From: Stichopus chloronotus
Lineage: Eukaryota > Echinodermata > Holothuroidea > Aspidochirotida > Stichopodidae
Direction: 5' to 3'
Assembly (NCBI GenBank): GCA_021234535.1
Contig: CM037830.1
Location: 6,174,170-6,238,169, forward strand
DNA length: 64,000 bases
In this document: positions 1-12,600 of the stretch, piece after piece
Position numbering within the stretch: the stretch's first letter is position 1
How the letters are laid out: every line of letters starts with the position of its first letter
Translations under genes and position numbers: made by a program
Notes under the pieces: model-generated
What the model was told of the DNA's origin: nothing
What the model saw: only the letters and a program-made list of their open reading frames with translations
Database searches by the model: none

Positions 1-453
1 TAGTGTTAAAAAGTAGGCACTATGTGTAGGCCTAGCCTTACGCAGTTGACATGATTTTACCATCGTATTGCAAAATAGCTGCTTTATTAGCCATAAGACA
101 GTAACCGCCACTGTGTGCTATGTACCAGGTTAACCACAACAGTTTACTGCGATGAATACATTTACTTTTACTTTTTTTTTTTTTGTGAGATGTTGAAATC
201 AAAAGTTTAAAAATGGTTTTGGAATTTATTTTTGATCCGTTCTGAAGTTGATAGGTATGTTAGCTAATGCTACATTTGCAAAAACAAATTTTTGTTTATT
301 TGAGATGGAACAGGTACCAATAATTTTCTGTGTTACTTGCAAAGTATCCAAAAGTACCGGTACTTGCACAAACAGATTCTGTTTTGGGTACTGCGAGTAC
401 CGATACTGCAAATACCGGTACTGATTTGGATACCGGGATACTGCCCAGCCCTA
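1..453. mobile_element. hAT-like dispersed repeat, copy A (right end)
   Basis: This segment is homologous over most of its length to 41735-42180: both share AAATAGCTGCTTTATT, CATAAGACAGTAA, ACCAGGTTAACC and GCGATGAATACATTT in order, then a stretch of interrupted GTACCGGTACT motifs. It ends in CAGCCCTA; read in reverse this is TAGGGCTGGGCAGTATCCCG, a hAT-style terminus. The left end lies outside the window. The remaining 454-647 shows nothing else before the first UBA1 exon. Confidence 0.6.
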
Positions 454-647
454 CTTTTAACATATTTCAATGTGCAGTCACTCACAAAAATGTGAACAAA
501 GATGGTTGTTTGTCGTGTTTTAGGTAAGCTTTTTAAAAGTCCACCACTAGATTTACTGTAAATGTTCATTATTTTAAAACTGCATTCACATAGATTTGAC
601 TTCCCATTCGAACCCTTGTTGCTGCCGTTGTTCTTGTCTGAATCTAG

Positions 648-3600
648 CTACGTTCTTGGCCACGAGGCCATGAAAAGGATGGGTGCATCCAACGTCCTTA
701 TATCAGGAATGAAAGGATTGGGTGTGGAGATAGCCAAGAATGTGGTCCTAGCTGGTGTGAAGTCTGTCTCCATTCATGATGAAGGAACCGTTCAATTGGC
801 TGATATGTCATCTCAGGTTAGTTTGTATTGAGTCTGAGTTAAATTGATGACTCATACCGTAAGTTGCTGTCATCAGTGAATATCTGCTGTCCATTGAGTG
901 ACCTGATGTTCATACTTCTCAGTGTACGACAAAAAGTTGGATTGTTAGAGGTACTACCACTAATTTTTAACTTTTCTGTAATTTGAATACATAACGTGTG
1001 TGGTTGGAAATTGCATGTAGACGGGAGAATTTTATGTGCATTGAAAGTTAGTTGCAGATGAAAATATCACATCACATTTGTTGTAGGTAAATTTGTTATG
1101 ATATTGGAGAGCTTCAGTTGCGTGTTGACAAAAATGGACTGGTAAATTCAGTATTGATCAGTACTGTAAAGCTCATGAAGTTTAAAACCTGTGTTATCAC
1201 ATCACTTTGTATGTTCCAGCTATTCTTATTTCGTATGTGTTTCCTTTCCTCACCCCCTTTTATGTTTTGGACCAAAAACAATCTAACATCAAAGCATAAT
1301 GTACATCAATTTTTAATGTAAAGTATTGTGAAATGACTTCAGTACTTGAGATTGGCATTGTGAAACAACAAATGAACGCAAAAAAAAAAAGAAAGAGAGC
1401 ACTTCTTTTTGATCTACAATGCGAATATAACTCCTTTGTCCTCATGCTATAAACGTCATGCAAGACTGCCATCTTCGTTTTTCTTCATGAGTAACGGATG
1501 CAGTGCCTTGACTTATGGCCGGTAAATGAGCTTGAAGATTATTGATCATTCAAAATCAATAATTTGTATGAAAGGCTATGAAACTCATTCATTATCAGGA
1601 GCTAGTGGAAGAGCAATTTGGTTACTGCTCAGCTCTGTCTCATTGAAATGTGTGCACATGTACAGTACATGTAGTGACAGAAAGTATGTTCAGCTGTGCA
1701 GACCGATCATGACTGAACTGGTGTATGTTTATACAGTAGTACAGCGTATGATGCAGGATTAATTGTGCATTGCAGAATGTATCACCCAATCCTCACAGAA
1801 TTTCCATGATGTGCTAAAATCATGTCTCAAGAAGACCTTTTCTACATGATAGAACATGACATGATATTTAGATATGCCATAATGGTTAGGGTAGCTGCAG
1901 TACCTCTCGAGAAGGGATAAACATGTATGATAAATATGTATGATGTCATGTAAGGATTGGCTGGCTGTATGCATGATGTGATGAATATTCATTAGTATAG
2001 CCTCTATATCCACATCCATTAATTGTTATTCAGAAGTATTTGCTGATGCTATCAACTGATGATAATGATGATGATAATTCTTGTAAGTCCAACTCTCTTC
2101 AGGTCACATCAAACACCTTTTAGAAATGATAAAATATTGTACCACCTCAGCTGGTGATCATTTCATGGTGTTACTGTTCTTTATTTTGAGCACAAATTTC
2201 CTCAATATTTAGGTGTCAAATCTCCTTTTGTAGTTGCAGAACTTCCTGATTGAAGCATCACTTCTGATAGTTTTAGAAATCCCTTGTTGCTTCACCTTCA
2301 TTAATCCCACATACTGTCTCAAAGGTTAAGGCACGTGAAATTAAATTTTGTAGAACAGTTCAGACTGTCTGTAGCCCATATTTTAGTGTGTTTTGTACCA
2401 GAAAGTTGCTTGGCAATTTTTTTTTTTTTTTGTGGTAAACTTGGAACAGATTGAACAGTCCATTGCTTTTCATTTATTACAAAGTGGTGAATATTTAAGG
2501 GATGGTCCTGAACAGGTTTGATATTACCTTTGTGATTGTTTATGATTATGACCATTGTCAGGTGCTTGCTGTGCTAGTTACCTTATTAAACTTACATGAC
2601 AGATTGCATAAACAATCTTTGTATTTTTTTATTGATTGTACATGTCTACAACATGTCAATGCCCATATCAATTTACACACTCAGAGTTTAATGATCAAAG
2701 GTACAGGTAGTTCTAGCAAAGACTGTGTATAAATTTATGTGCAGCTTTCCTCTGACTGAACCATAAAACATCCAATGCAAGGGTTTTAGAAACTAAAATT
2801 GTTGCTAAAGCTGTTTTCATTTGATTTAAAGTATAGTTTACATTTCAAATTTACCTTGAGGGTGTGATTCACTTTTAAGGTTAAACTCATATTTGAACTG
2901 TACCCAGTTTGGATTTTTGAAGTTTTTGGTCGTCATTCAATTTCTACTCATACTATAGTCCAGACTTATGGAGAAAATTGTTTAGAGTCTTTGTCATTAC
3001 TTCCTACTCTCTTCTAAGGGGTTATCTGTCACAATTCACATTGTCTGTTGTCAAATCAGTTTTTGAGATCTGAAAAGATTTCAGTTATAGTACACAGTAC
3101 AGTATCTAACCAAATGCAGGGAGATTTTGTCATTCCCTTGTTAGTGGTACAATGAAAAGCCTCTATGAATCTTTCACACCATTAAAGTTATTGTACTATT
3201 ACTGTATGAGCAGAACTGTTCAGTTTGCAAGTTTGTAGAATGCTGAACTAAGTGTGTATCAAGTGCCAATTATATAACTGAGCATTCATGTCGCAAGTAA
3301 CAAATTTGTCATATGTTGTCATGCTAAGTACAGAATGTATCATGATTCATGAGGTACTGTACAGGTATGTTGCTGACAAAATTGTTAAAATTGAACCCTG
3401 ACTTCTGTATCCATTAATTCATTACTGTGTGTATAAATGCATCGAATTTAGGGGCATGTTGTGGCATTGTTTCAACTTTCAGTTAGCCAGTTTCATAATG
3501 TTTCACTGTAACTTTGAGTTTATACTCTATATTTCCTGCATCTCTTGCAGTTTTTCTTTCAAGAAAAAGACATAGGGAAGAATCGTGCAGACGTTAGCTG

Positions 3601-6600
3601 TGGAAGGTTAGCAGAATTGAACAGCTATGTTCCAGTCACTTCCCATACCAAACCATTGACCGATGATGTCATCAATAAGTTTCAGGTACCTTGCACTAAA
3701 TTTAGTTTCTTGACAGAAAGATCAGGCAGATGTTGTGCTTAATATTGTCAGTACACTACACTGAGTTACATGGAAGTTCATTCATTTTTCAGAGGTCACA
3801 GGTCATTGAGATCAACAGATATCAAATTGTGAAAGCCTTAATTAAAATGGTATCACCAAGAATCAAGCATGGATAGAGTTCATATGTACTCAGCATGTGT
3901 TTAAAATTGACTACTAGAAGCCAAGTTTTTCTCAAGGAGGTCAATGGTCACTGTAGGCTGCAAACATGTGTCATCATGTTTGCTCATGTACCATGCTGAA
4001 TGTAGTCAGTGGTCAAGTTACATTAGGTTATCAGCTGGTGTGGTAAAGTTTTGAGTAATATGTACTAGGGCTGTGAGCGATTAGCGATTAATCGCCAAAG
4101 AATCGCCAGCCAACTAAACGTTTAGTAAAAGGTCACATGCGATTAATCGCTTTTTATGCTTTTCATCTAAATTCATTAAAAAAATGAATAGGCTAAATAA
4201 AAAAACAAGCTATTCCCTAGTTAATTCAATGAGGTACTGTAGCCTAACAATGATATTTAAAAATATCTGCCTTTGCTTAGGTAAGTGCTCTGCGAAACTT
4301 ATGGTTCTATGCCAATGCCTCTGTAAATGCTCGTAAGTGGTAACGATGCATGATCGCCATTGTTAAGTTATGTAACGTTAGGCTAATCTTTACGCGTACC
4401 ATAGCTTTTACAAAAATTGACAATACAGTAAAGTTTACAGTACGCCTAGGCTAGCCTATACTTCGTGAACGATTGCTGCTTGAAAAACCAAACCTTAAGA
4501 AACTTCATTTAGCTACTGATGCAACTAAGAGCACAAACTATATCTGTATAAACCTTCATTTGAAGCAGATTTATATGGAATAACTCTTCATAATTGAATC
4601 TTTCGTTACTTAAATAAAAATTGAAACGTTAACGTTATCGGCCGCGAAGTGAGCGAACGATTGCGCAATGCTACGGATTCTGGTGCAATCACAGCATTAT
4701 TTTTTTGCTGCAGTGCAGGGAAGTACATATACAGTATTAGTATGTACACACTATGCAGAAAAAAATTGTGCGGTGAATTCACCACTTCACGACCTCAATG
4801 GAACGTGGCAAGTTGTGCATGCTTGGGTAGTCCACATATGCCATTAATCGCCGATTAATTGCAAAATAATGCGATTAAACGTTTAGTACGTTAATGGCAA
4901 AGTCACAGCCCTAATATGTACATCAATATTTGGCCCCTGAAAAAAATTGATATTTCATAGTGAAAATCATATCTCAATAGCATGTTCTGTTTATAAGGTA
5001 TGTTTTTTTTTTAAAGAAATTTGTGTATCAAAATTGTGCAGTGCATTATATAAAAATTTATGATGTCACATAGGTACAAATACTTTAATACCATGTGCAT
5101 CTCTTTGTAGTCTTGACTTTCTTGAAAGAAACATTACAGTAGTTTAAAAGAGATGAGGCCTATAACAGTTTTCATAATATTTTAAGGTAAATCTGGAATA
5201 CACCCAATCTTCATTTCCTCTGGAGTCAAATTTCAAGGTCAGGTGCTTCAGTTCCAAAGAAAAGCAAAGACTTGCAATAATATGCTACTGTTGCATAGCA
5301 TTGTTGTAGCCCTGAGGCAAATGAAAATCCCCCTTTACCACAGTACCGCTTACGTACAACTGACCAGGCTACGTTGCATTTCGGGATTGTCACGGGTTGG
5401 ACTAGAGTTCAACATATAGAACACAACACTATGTCAAAAATCAAGCAATGCTTTTACTTAGTATTACTTAATTTGCAAATATATAAAATAAACACATAGA
5501 AATGAAATTGCAAAACAATATCAATAAAGGTGAAATAAAGAAAAACTGATTCCAATGAATAGTGTCTTCTGTTCCAGGTTTTCAAAAGAATGATAAGTAA
5601 TCCTTTCCGATGAATGCTCTGTTCTTTATAAATTTTAGCTTGAAATGAAACTGAAAATAATTCTTCGCAAAGTGTTCTCTTCCAGAATAGAATGCTCTGG
5701 CTCTCTTGACGGATACTTTACAGTTGGGCACGAATCTCCGTGACCCTCTTTTGAAACGGTATAATTTCCTCGACAATACATAGGCTAAGGCTTACTTCTT
5801 TCATACGGCTCTTTGGCTTACTTCCAAATATACATACAGTAAGGGCTTGTCACTGAGTCTCTCACTCACATGAGCCATCTGAAACAATTAAAGATGTATA
5901 ATTAAGTTCCACTTTTAACAACAATAATTTCAATAAAACCTCTGTGACTCTGTGCTGTTCACAAAAACCCATCAGTGACCAACAACCATCTGCTATAGCA
6001 TCACACAATACTTTAAACAAACAACAAAACGTGATTGCATAGCGTGCATAATGGCCACTATGTGATTGCATTGTTCACCACATGCTATTTAAGTTTATTA
6101 AATTATATGCAAGATACCATGCATCCCTCGTATCTCATGCACATTGCTTAAAACCACCTCTATCATGAGGAATGGTCCATTTACTCCACAGGTCAGTAAT
6201 TAAACAGCAAATATAAAGGCAATGAAAACACCATTGTGACAGCGATTGTACTTCATTGTACTCAAATGTACAGCATTATACTTCAGTGTACGTTCCACAG
6301 CCCATCGTGAATGGAGATTTGTGTACTCAGTCACGTACGCAACCTTCTGACATTACGGATGGGATTAGACATGTACTCACCAGTAGAGGATTAACTTACT
6401 TGCTACCAGCTTCTATCACCGGGCGGAACAATAGACGCATTTATTAGCAACATTGGCAATGAATACCTAAATTTGACTTTATCTGTTGTGTGTGCCTCTT
6501 GGCATGCACATTTAAAGCAGTGTGCAAGAATCACAGTGCTATCTAAGGATTTGTGATTGAATTGCTAGTCACTTGCGTGAAGTTGCTTGCATGTGTTGTG

Positions 6601-9600
6601 TAACTTAGGGAAGGAAAACTTTGTGTTATTCTTGACTCTGAGGCGGGCCTAGGCTAACCTTAAGTAAGGCCTTGGCCTAACGTTAGACTAAGTAAGTTAC
6701 TGTAGCCTGTGAAGGTCAAAACCAGACACACTGTGGGCCAAGGATTGAAATGTTACTACTATGGAAAAACGTTTCAACGTTAACACAGTACACTGGCATG
6801 TTCGAGGACTACTACACTTCAGCTAATCATTTTTAGGTGGTTTGTTTGGGTGAAGACAGTTTTATTGGACTCCTTGTACATATTGCTAATGTCCAAACTT
6901 ACTATGGTTTGCAAACGCTGTGCTGATATAAGGGCAACTAACATCATCACTGTCTTCCATACGGAAGCTTGTTTGTCCATTGGTGTTCGCATAATCGAAA
7001 ATAAGTCATTTCGCAGTGATGCCAACCTCATGGGGTCCAGTGCTTTCTTCCGGATTCCATTGCAGTTAGAGTTGGCTCTCTCTTCTTCTGTAAAATAGAT
7101 TTTCGCTAATTGTCAGGCTACTACGTTGGGGTCCTCTTGAAAAGCCAGTGTTCTTCTATATTCTTCTGTTCAAATCGAGGACTTCTCTCTGGTTTCTTCC
7201 ACCGGCCCTGACAATATATGTAGGCTTTTGCCAACTGCTTCAGCTAGTCCGGGAGAACTGTTGGACTGATCAAGGAGCTTCCTCTCCAGGAATGACTGCC
7301 TCGTGCAGATTTCATCTAAGCGTTCTCTTGATCTGTGCAGTCTCTGCTTTTAAGGATGCCAGTTCTTCACAAAAAGTCATTCTTATCGGTTGCGTGGTCG
7401 GGCTTGGGTCTTTTGAATCCTCCGCCTGGGTACGTGCAAATGTTACTTGTGAACAGCGCAGCGCTCACGCGATGATGCCATTTTGGGACTTACAAAACTC
7501 TCCCAAAGATCATTTACCGCGTTCTTGAATTGTCTTTTTCATCATGCGATGCTATTGTGAGTGTTTCTATGTATTTCTGTATCAGCCATTGGTAGACTTG
7601 ATGAAGCTGGGTTTAAGTGAAAGCGATCGTAACAAAAAAAATGGCAAAGAAAACAACGGGTAATTGATAGTTTTTTCACTTTGTAACTCATTCAGATATT
7701 AACAAGGTTGTATTTTACAAATGCCAACGACAGTATCCAAACTATGAACTGGAATGTGTCATCTGCTTAAAAGTTTTACTCTAGCTTGCACTCGCATTAA
7801 CTTGTGACTAAGTAACAAAAGAGTGTTAACCAATCTTCTTTTTACTGGCCAGAGGAAGTGAAAAACTAAACCACATCTTAAATCCTCTTACACGCACACC
7901 ATAGGATCTTGTCTGCGTAGACAAGTGTAGACGGATTAAACGGCCATCTCCTCGACCTTTCCAAGGGGGATTATACGCGGGACAATCTAAAGGTTTGGGC
8001 CTAGTCACTGTCTACGTGGCTGTACTGTATTGTATGAGTTTCTATGGCATTGTACTTCAGTGTACGTGTTTGTACGTGTAGAATGGGTTAGTTGTAGTTG
8101 AGCGGTACTGTACAGTAGAGAAAGAAAAATCTTTCTTCAAATACCAATATCTTGAGTTTAGGAACAGTACGTATGGGCACATGCATTGAAATGTTGCAGT
8201 GAGAAACTTTTTTGTAAAACAACCCTTTCGCTTGTCAGCGAAATTTTCCTTAAATAGGGTTAAGTAGTGAGGTAGATATTTCATAATAGGGTGGGGTATA
8301 TCATATGTCCACACCGTAGGGTGCTTTTTCAAATCATTCAAGAATTAAATGGTGTAACCTACTACAGTAAGATCACACTGCACACCTTCAATGTGCTGTG
8401 CTCTCTGTCAGACTGGTGAAAGAATTGGTGGTCACTTGTAGGTACTTGGTGATGCCTTACTGCACCCAGCTTTGGTAGAAACATGACTGATTTACTCGTT
8501 GCTCTCATTTTGTGATTTTTCCAGGTGGTAGTTCTGACAGAGAGTGACCTAGATGATCAACTCAAGTTTGGGCAGTTTTGCCACTCGAAGGGCATCAAGT
8601 TCATCGTGGCATCCACCAAAGGGTTATTCGGTCAGATTTTCTGTGATTTCGGAGACAAATTTACGGTTTACGACAAGACGGGAGAGCAGCCTCTGAGTGC
8701 AATGATCAGTGCTATATCAAAGGTAAGTTGTAGCCATGGAAACATGACAAAAAATCATCAATATGGCACACACTCCTCAATGATAATCAACTATTTAAAT
8801 CTGGCCTTACTCTGCAGAACATTTTTAACAGATGAACTTGTGTGGTGCACCTCCACACACATTTTCTTTTACTTTGATATCACTCGTTTTGAGGATGAAC
8901 TCAGCCCAATTAACTGGAGAAAAAAGCAGAAAGTCAGCAGAGTCCTGCTGATGTGTCAATTGCTGTTAGTAGCCCTCTGTACAAATCATGTGCAGATGAT
9001 ATCCTGTGTGTAGCAAGACATTTACTTCCTGAAGAACACTCTGAAATGTTGCTCTAAGGAAAAAAACAGAAAGTTAGCTGTGTTGACAAATGTGTATCAT
9101 AGAGTTGTGTTGTTGTGTCATTTACAGTTAGCCCCCCGTGTAAATGATATGCTGATGATACCCTGTTTTACTTCTTGAACAAGGGTCTACAAGGACAGAT
9201 TTTAAGCATTTGCATGTGAACTCTTTGTGCCAAGATGTATTCATTCATCTTCGTAATTTTTGCATGGCAGATGTTCATGGCTCATTGAGAGGAAGACCTT
9301 TCAGAAACATATGTTATGTCTGGCTCACAGCTATCCATCCTCCAATTCAATATGAGAAATTGTCAAAAGATGTTAAATAACCAAAGTTTCAACCTCTACA
9401 CCTGTATATGGTCTTCTATGTATCAGGAGCCTGCTTCAAGGATGGTCATTCCCAGGGATACAAACACAAAATCTCCCGACTGATTTGTATCTGAATGACG
9501 CACCTTCTTTTTGAGGTACCCCAGAGACACAGTAATTTTAAAAACACAGTTTTTCTTCTCTGACATGCTATGATAAAAATATCACCTTTTGCAATATCGA

Positions 9601-12600
9601 TAATTACACAGTAACTTCTAAAATTCTTTAAAAGTAGCTGCAAAAGCCCACTATGCATTAAATTTGAAGTAGCACACTGTGTTGAGTTCGATAAATTTGG
9701 ACGATTCTGAAGGATACAACCACATGGCAATGCTTTTTGATTCCTTGCCGAAGGCAGAAGGAATCTATGCGATGGTGATGTCGTGTGTGTATGTGTGAGG
9801 GTGTGTGTATGTGTGTATGTGACACTTCTTGTAAACAGGATATCTCAAGAAGGGTAACCATGACTGATGTCATACTTGGTGTGTGGGTTGGTCATATTGA
9901 GTAGATGATCCCTGTTTGTTTTGGTGGAGGTCAAAGGTCATTTGAGGTCACCAGAGGTCAAAATGTGAAAACCTTGTAAACACGATATCTCAAGAACGGT
10001 AACTGTGTCTGATATTATACGTGGTGTGTGGGTTAGACATATTGAGTAGATGATCCCTATCGTTTTTGGTGGCGGTCAAAGGTCATTTGAGGTCAATGGA
10101 GGTCAAACTGGAAAAACCTTGTAAATACAGTATCTGCAGAAGAGTAATTGTGACTGATGTCATACTTACTGTGTGGGTTGGTCATATTAAGTAGATGATC
10201 CCTATTGCTTGTGGTGGAGGTCAAAGGTCATTTGAGGTCATCAGAGGTCAAAATGTGAAAACCTTGTAAACATGATATCTCAAGAAGGGTAACTGCGACT
10301 GATGCCATACTTGGTGTGTTTGTTGGTCATATTGAGTAGATGATCCCTATTGTTTTTGGTGGAGTTAAAGGTCACTTGAGGTCACCCTGAGTCAAACTGT
10401 AAACACATTGTAAACACAGTATCTCTAGAAGGGTAAGTGTGACTGATGTCATACTTGGTGTGTGGGTTAGTCATATTGAGTAGATGACTCCTATTGTTTT
10501 TGTGGAGGTCAAAGGTCGTTTGAGGTCCCCCGAGGTGAAAATTTTCTAGCACATTATCTCCAGAAGAGTAATGTTGACTGATGTCATACTTGATGTGTAG
10601 GTTCCCCATACTGGGTAGGTGATCCCTATTGCTTTTAGTGGACGTCAAATGTCATTTGAGGTCACCAAAATAAAGGTTATTTGGGTTAAAGGCTTATTAA
10701 TGTGGTGTTTCAAGACCAGTAACTGCAGTTGATCTCATACTTGTCATGTGAATAATTGATGCTTGTTATAATATAACCATGTGGCAAGGAATCACAAAGC
10801 CTTTTGGCTTTCTGGTTAATCAGTGTAGTTAGTCAAGATTCACTCCCAATAGTGGTGACAGCTGTCAGAGTTTAAAGTTTCTATCGATGGCTTGTTCAGG
10901 TTACTGTATTTGTGTATGAATTAATACTAATGTGAAAGAACACCTGGTCACGAACTTTCAAAAGCCAATTTGAATTGTTAATTACTGACTCATTAATTCT
11001 CATTTCTAATTTTCTGTGTGACACATGGCATATCCTTTTAGTTTGACCGTTTCTCATTATATGAAGGAGTCATAAGTTTAGAAAACTTTAGTGAATTTCA
11101 TGACACAACTCAATGTGTCCCTTTTGCAGAGTGTTTTGAGTCAAAACAGTAGAAGCAGTAGCAAGGCCATATCATGAGTGTTTCTAGTGCAATTAAAGTA
11201 GTGGTCACAAAATTGGAAGAGACCTTAATACCGGCTGTCAGATAGCTGGCAGCTGTCTGACATGAATCCCAGTCAGGCACCTGATGTCTGTGACTTGTCC
11301 AAACAGTCCACACCATGCTGTACTGTGTATTATTAAAGTATATCATCAGAAGGAAATGGAAACGGCAAAAATAACAGGAAAGACGTTCTGTGTGTCAATA
11401 TACTTTAACTTCAGCAAACCTTGATTAATTGAGAGGGAAGGTGAAAATACTGAAAACTAGAACTATGTCGTGGCCGGTAATGAAGATGTAGGCCCAGGTT
11501 CCTGTTAGATGACTACAGCTGACTTTCTGAGTATATATGCAATTCGTCATAAATACATTTTATTGCATTCGTGAAGTCCAGTTCCTGAAGTATGACACAG
11601 TCGATTTGATTTCAGTCTCCTGAAATAGTAGAAAGGATACATGCACTTCTTATTTGACGTCAGTTCATCTGCAGAATATGGATCTAGGAGCAACTGAATT
11701 TAGACAGATTTGACAGATGAAGGATATATGCGCAGGGTCTAGTCATATTACTGTGGAGGCAAATTTTGTAGATGATGGATTAAAGAGAAAAGAGATTGTG
11801 GAAAGGCAGCTGTAGATTACAGATCCTGCTGATCACTTTAAAGGCATGAAATTGCAATAAGTCTGTGAATATAAATGAACCACAGAATTATTCGAGTCAA
11901 CTTTTTATTTTGAAATGTACCAAGAGGAACTTTTAGGAGTGGTAGAAATTCCATTACAGTTTCTATATCTCAGACTGAAGGGGGGGGGGGGAGGGGTAGC
12001 AGTTTTGTTTCTTATGTGATTTGAGTCGTACTGTAGTACATACTGGATTATGACGTGTTTCTATGAGCAGTTTGGGTGATATAAAGTTTGCAAGATAACA
12101 TAAAGCCCATGTGGCAGACAAGTCATATAGCTTGGTAACTTGTTATCCAAATAAACAAATTATCCAGTAACAAATTATCCAATGACTTTTCTCCTTGAGT
12201 GGCATGTCTTCAAAAGGTTAGAAAACGTATTTTCTGTGAGAGTCTCAAAGATGGTACTTTTAGTAGACACTTTGTGTGTATCATAAATGTAAACCATGTT
12301 GAAGAGAGGGTGGTGTATTAGTCACGTATGAGGTCACTCTGTGTAAAAACAGAATAAGTTGAACTGCTACTTGTACTGTACATGCAGTCTAAAAAGTGTG
12401 ACATCCTTTATGTATGATTTGGGCAAATTCCTAAAACCACTGCCATGAAATCTGAAAGAAGCAGAAGGCAGATGAAATTTTTCTGTACTGAAAAACAAAA
12501 CTTACGAAAATTTATCGGAGTATGTGCATTGTGCTAAGGTTGTAGACAGTGTGAACCAATGTTAAACATATTATCATATGTGGCATAAAAATGCCACGTC

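Noticed and set aside
330..527. Short frame upstream of the first UBA1 exon as the missing N-terminus
   Set aside because: It translates the GTACCGGTACT repeat of the hAT-like element, ends in a stop, and does not resemble the UBA1 N-terminus.
7148..7528. 126-codon plus-strand frame as a gene
   Set aside because: It is the complement of the gag-like relic of the tyrosine-recombinase element and has no recognisable domain.
11975..11995. G-run as a quadruplex regulatory site
   Set aside because: A single homopolymer run in an intron; similar C-runs at 19218, 28348 and 51580 suggest ordinary slippage.
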